The notes under the pieces are model-generated. The model was not told where the DNA came from. It was given only the letters and a program-made list of their open reading frames with translations, and made no database searches. 64,000 bases of DNA from Nematostella vectensis (taxonomy: Eukaryota > Cnidaria > Anthozoa > Actiniaria > Edwardsiidae). The stretch lies in the NCBI RefSeq assembly GCF_932526225.1, contig NC_064039.1, positions 7,933,459 to 7,997,458 on the forward strand, written 5' to 3'. Position numbers and translations under genes: made by a program. Positions 1-64,000 of this stretch are shown here, piece after piece. How positions within the stretch are numbered: the first letter of the stretch is position 1; each line of letters starts with the position of its first letter.

Positions 1-2
1 CT

Positions 3-36
3 TTAATAAGACTTCTTCTTGAAGAAGTCTTATTAA
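3..36. repeat. Perfect 16-bp inverted repeat (hairpin)
   Basis: TTAATAAGACTTCTTC is followed by TT and its exact reverse complement. It sits in the possible 3' flank or intron of the minus-strand gene. Function unknown. Confidence 0.75.
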
Positions 37-468
37 CCTATTATGACTCCTGGCTATTTTTGAGCTGAATTTATAAAAAAACAGACTGAAAACAGATACC
101 TCCCCCCTATTCTGAGTTTTATACAGCCCGTCAAAGTCAAACACCGCTGCACCTAGTCAGCGGTATCCTAGCTTTCCAACAGTGCTTTGCGGTCCCATCT
201 CAAATCCTTTGTCGCTACGCTGAGGCAAGCACAAGTTGGTGGTTGCTTGTATTTTTCATAAAATATACAGCTTTGAGCATATTGGGAGAGTGTTCTAGGG
301 CATCATGAAGTCTTTTGGGGCATGATTGAGTGCTGTTCGTATGGATATTTGCAAGCAAAGGTGGATGCATGGTGTTTTTTTCTTGTTTGGTTTTGCCTGG
401 ATGAGAAAATAATTTTCTAATGAATCACAGCTCTCCTAAATGCTGTCTTTTGTAAAACAAAAATTGAT

Positions 469-652
469 TCAAAAATTGTTTACTCTGCTATTCTGGGTCT
501 CTATGACCTGGAATTGATTTGTTTGGCTTCGGGGTAAAAAACATCTAACTTTGGGGAGAGGAGTGTTGACTGGCCCTTCCCTCGTGAACGTTTCCCCGGA
601 TCTTTCAGAATGCTTTGCAATCCGTAAAGGCATCCAAGTGGTTTCACAAGCT
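469..652 (-). pseudogene. Decayed or terminal F5/8C A exon (D17)
   Basis: After cttgaaag|CT a phase-1 reading gives CETTWMPLRIAKHSERSGET, later TNQFQVIETQNSRVNNF and a stop. The last part resembles the conserved NQFLQVDLGTQxRVTGI strand with two residues missing. The CETTWMPLRI part looks like the Cys-x-KPLGM start after a small frameshift. It could be a relic exon or a short real 3' exon that ends the gene. No clear poly(A) signal follows closely. Confidence 0.4.
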
Positions 653-1530
653 TTCAAGGAGTGTGTTTTGTGGCCATGGAAATCGACCTGGAGGATCAGA
701 ATAAAGGTATCTATTTGTGTCTTGAGCTGATCTCTCTCCCTTGCGTGGTATTTTGAGCGTTTTGTTGAGAGGGGTGACTCTTCTTTTCTTTTGTTCGATT
801 TGAAACTTGTAAAAGAACCTGAGCTATTATTTGGCTAAAGAGTAGTTGCTATCACCTTGGTTGAATACATATCTTCAAAACCATTTATCCCTTAGACTGA
901 TGCCTGAGTATCTTCATCTTGTTGTGTTTATTTTGCATTTATGAAGTTTTGGGGTTGTGGGTACTTCTCAAGGCCGGTACAGGCCGGTTGAGGGGTCAAT
1001 GTGTTATAGACGGAAATTCGCCAGAGTCGAATACCAGTTTTTGGTGCATTGTATTTATTCTTCTGGTTTAAGATCACGACTATTTGGGCCTTTTGGGCTA
1101 AAAAGGTATAGATATTATATAATGATTTCCTTCACTAACTTGATCAAAGAAGTGTAATTACTGTATTAACTGCCCTCTTGAATAACAATAGAATCCAAGA
1201 TCGCTGTCAAAACATTTTGTCATTAAAATTGGGGATGCTTCCCTAATAAGTTCTTATGGGCTCTTTTAATTGTTTGGTGGAATCATTTCTGATTCGAACT
1301 TCGCTTAGAAATCTTAAGTTGCAATAAGTGATTGGTTAGCCAAGTTCTCCTCATTAAATGCCTAGACGTCAAGGCCCACATCGTTCTTAGACTTTATGTG
1401 AGCTGGTACAACGCACCGTGGTATGCCTGGTAAAGTACAGACATAAGAGTTCTCGAAACACAACCTTATTTTTACGACCTCTTTGAGAACAATCGTACGA
1501 TATTTGTTATGTTTTGATGTATCATCTTAC

Positions 1531-62883
<61,353 letters not shown>

Positions 62884-63162
62884 CTGCAATATTGCGCAGG
62901 AACTTCACAAAGCTCTCCAGGAAGGGCGCTCGAGTTGAAATCGCTGGGGAAAAAAATATTGGTGAGGACATTAAGAAAAACAGTCCAACAAGAGATATCT
63001 CACACTAAAATCATCGCACGCTACTTGATACAAAAAAGGTTACACTATACACCAAACGTTGTAGTCCTGTTAGGTTGTTACCGATGCCTGGCACGTGGGA
63101 TTGTTTCTATTCTATCAATGAAATCGTGCCCGGCTGTTTTGTCTCTTAGCTCACGGAATATA

Positions 63163-63334
63163 CAGGGCCGTAGCAGGGGGTTGGGCACTAGGGGCATGTG
63201 CCCCCCCCCCCCCAATATATAAAAAAATTAGGAAATGACCGATAAGGGCGTGGCTGTGCCTCCCCCAAATATTTTCTTAATGTTTCTATATTGTGTCCCC
63301 CCCCCTCAATATTTCGAGGCATGCTACGGCCCTG
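63163..63334. mobile_element. CAGGGCCG-ended MITE (hAT-like), copy 3
   Basis: The terminal repeats are nearly perfect: CAGGGCCGTAGCA and TGCTACGGCCCTG, with ATATA on both sides. The interior matches copy 2. Confidence 0.7.
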
Positions 63335-64000
63335 ATATAGCTGGTCAGTCACTTGCCCACTTTCCTAATAGTTGTTGTTGTGTTCCAACGTAATAATTTG
63401 TATTGTATTTGTAATAAGTTGTATTGGTCTTTGCCGAGCTCAAATAAGAGGTGTTTTATCGTTTTATCGGCAGGGGCATTAATCGACCCTCCTTTCTTCT
63501 GGACGTCCTTCTTTGTGCTGGAATTCGGTATTCATCCTTCTAAAATAGACATTTTCATAATTTCATGTCCAAGTACGCCAAAATGGGTTCCGGACTACTC
63601 GCCACCAACCAACGTGTCACAAATGGTCAACTTTCCACCGCTAATACACATGTTCCCATCTCAAGCTCTCAGCTCCTTGTAAATAACTCTCGATTTTCGG
63701 TAAAGTTGTTCAGAGGCTTGGTTCTCATGTTGATTAGTGAAGGGCTATCGATTTTCGGTTGAAGTTTTTCTGCCCCTTGGTTCTCATGTTGAGGGATAAA
63801 GAAAGAAGAGGGCCTTCCATTGCATACGATTGATCACATTTTCTGCTGTGTCGAGTAGGCTAGCGTTGATAATATACGTTTTGTGGCGGGATTGGGGAAC
63901 TTAGGTTGCATTGCGTGCGCTAATGGCTCTCAGGTTATAGGGTGTTTAACCAGGGGGGGGGGGGGGCTTGTGGTGGGCCGAGTTGACCCCACCCCTCCCC
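63335..64000. other. Upstream intron, no exon recognised
   Basis: I looked for the missing first part of D1 (Cys-x-x-x-LGM to LQVDL) on the minus strand and did not find it. The window ends in a G run. Confidence 0.45.

Noticed and set aside
660-706. Plus-strand start exon MEIDLEDQNK before GTATCT
   Set aside because: Only ten codons, no continuation, and it is antisense to the flank of the decayed D17 exon.

Overview
The window looks like intron-rich metazoan DNA from a cnidarian, most likely an anthozoan of the sea-anemone or coral type. That assignment is inference. It rests on one very large gene made of tandem F5/8 type C (discoidin-like) domains with short, regularly phased exons, and on AT-rich introns packed with small inverted-repeat elements, a CR1/L2-like LINE, a Gypsy-type LTR element and huge minisatellites. 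No bacterial-style operon, rRNA, tRNA or CRISPR array was seen.

The only host gene I can support is on the minus strand and runs through the whole window, open at its 5' end (beyond 64,000) and possibly at its 3' end. I reconstructed 16 F5/8C domains, D1 to D16, from 34 exons between 62,883 and 1,531, plus a decayed or terminal 17th at about 469-652. The typical layout is an A exon (about 100 codons, entered in phase 1) and a B exon (usually 139 nt, entered in phase 0 and left in phase 1). Every between-domain intron is phase 1, so domains can be duplicated or skipped without changing frame. D4, D10 and D12 have the A part split, D1 shows only the end of a split A part, and D9 has A and B in one exon.

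Layout from high to low coordinates: D1 (61.2-62.9 kb); D2 (58.8-60.1); D3, whose A and B exons (58.4 and 51.2) are separated by a LINE lying inside 106-bp inverted repeats (53.8-58.2) and a 47-bp minisatellite (51.4-53.0); D4 (47.7-50.7) with a tetranucleotide microsatellite; D5 (45.0-47.2); D6, split by a dead Gypsy element (40.5-44.1); D7, D8 and D9 (33.6-37.7); a 12.8-kb array of about 430 copies of a 30-bp unit (20.56-33.38); D10 and D11 (18.1-20.5); D12, split across 7.6 kb of mobile DNA (8.9-17.6); D13 (6.9-7.5); D14 (4.2-5.6), followed inside its own intron by a minisatellite copied from its splice donor; D15 and D16 (1.5-3.6).

The most interesting signals are: (1) cysteine covariation among the domains, which predicts two disulfides and supports the exon pairing across long introns; (2) a minisatellite built from about 25 copies of an exon end with its 5' splice site; (3) a TTAA-flanked inverted-repeat element carrying a heat-shock-type promoter followed by an HSP70-like start; (4) a LINE enclosed in long terminal inverted repeats. 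The long open frames between 20.6 and 33.4 kb are products of a 30-bp period and are not proposed as genes.
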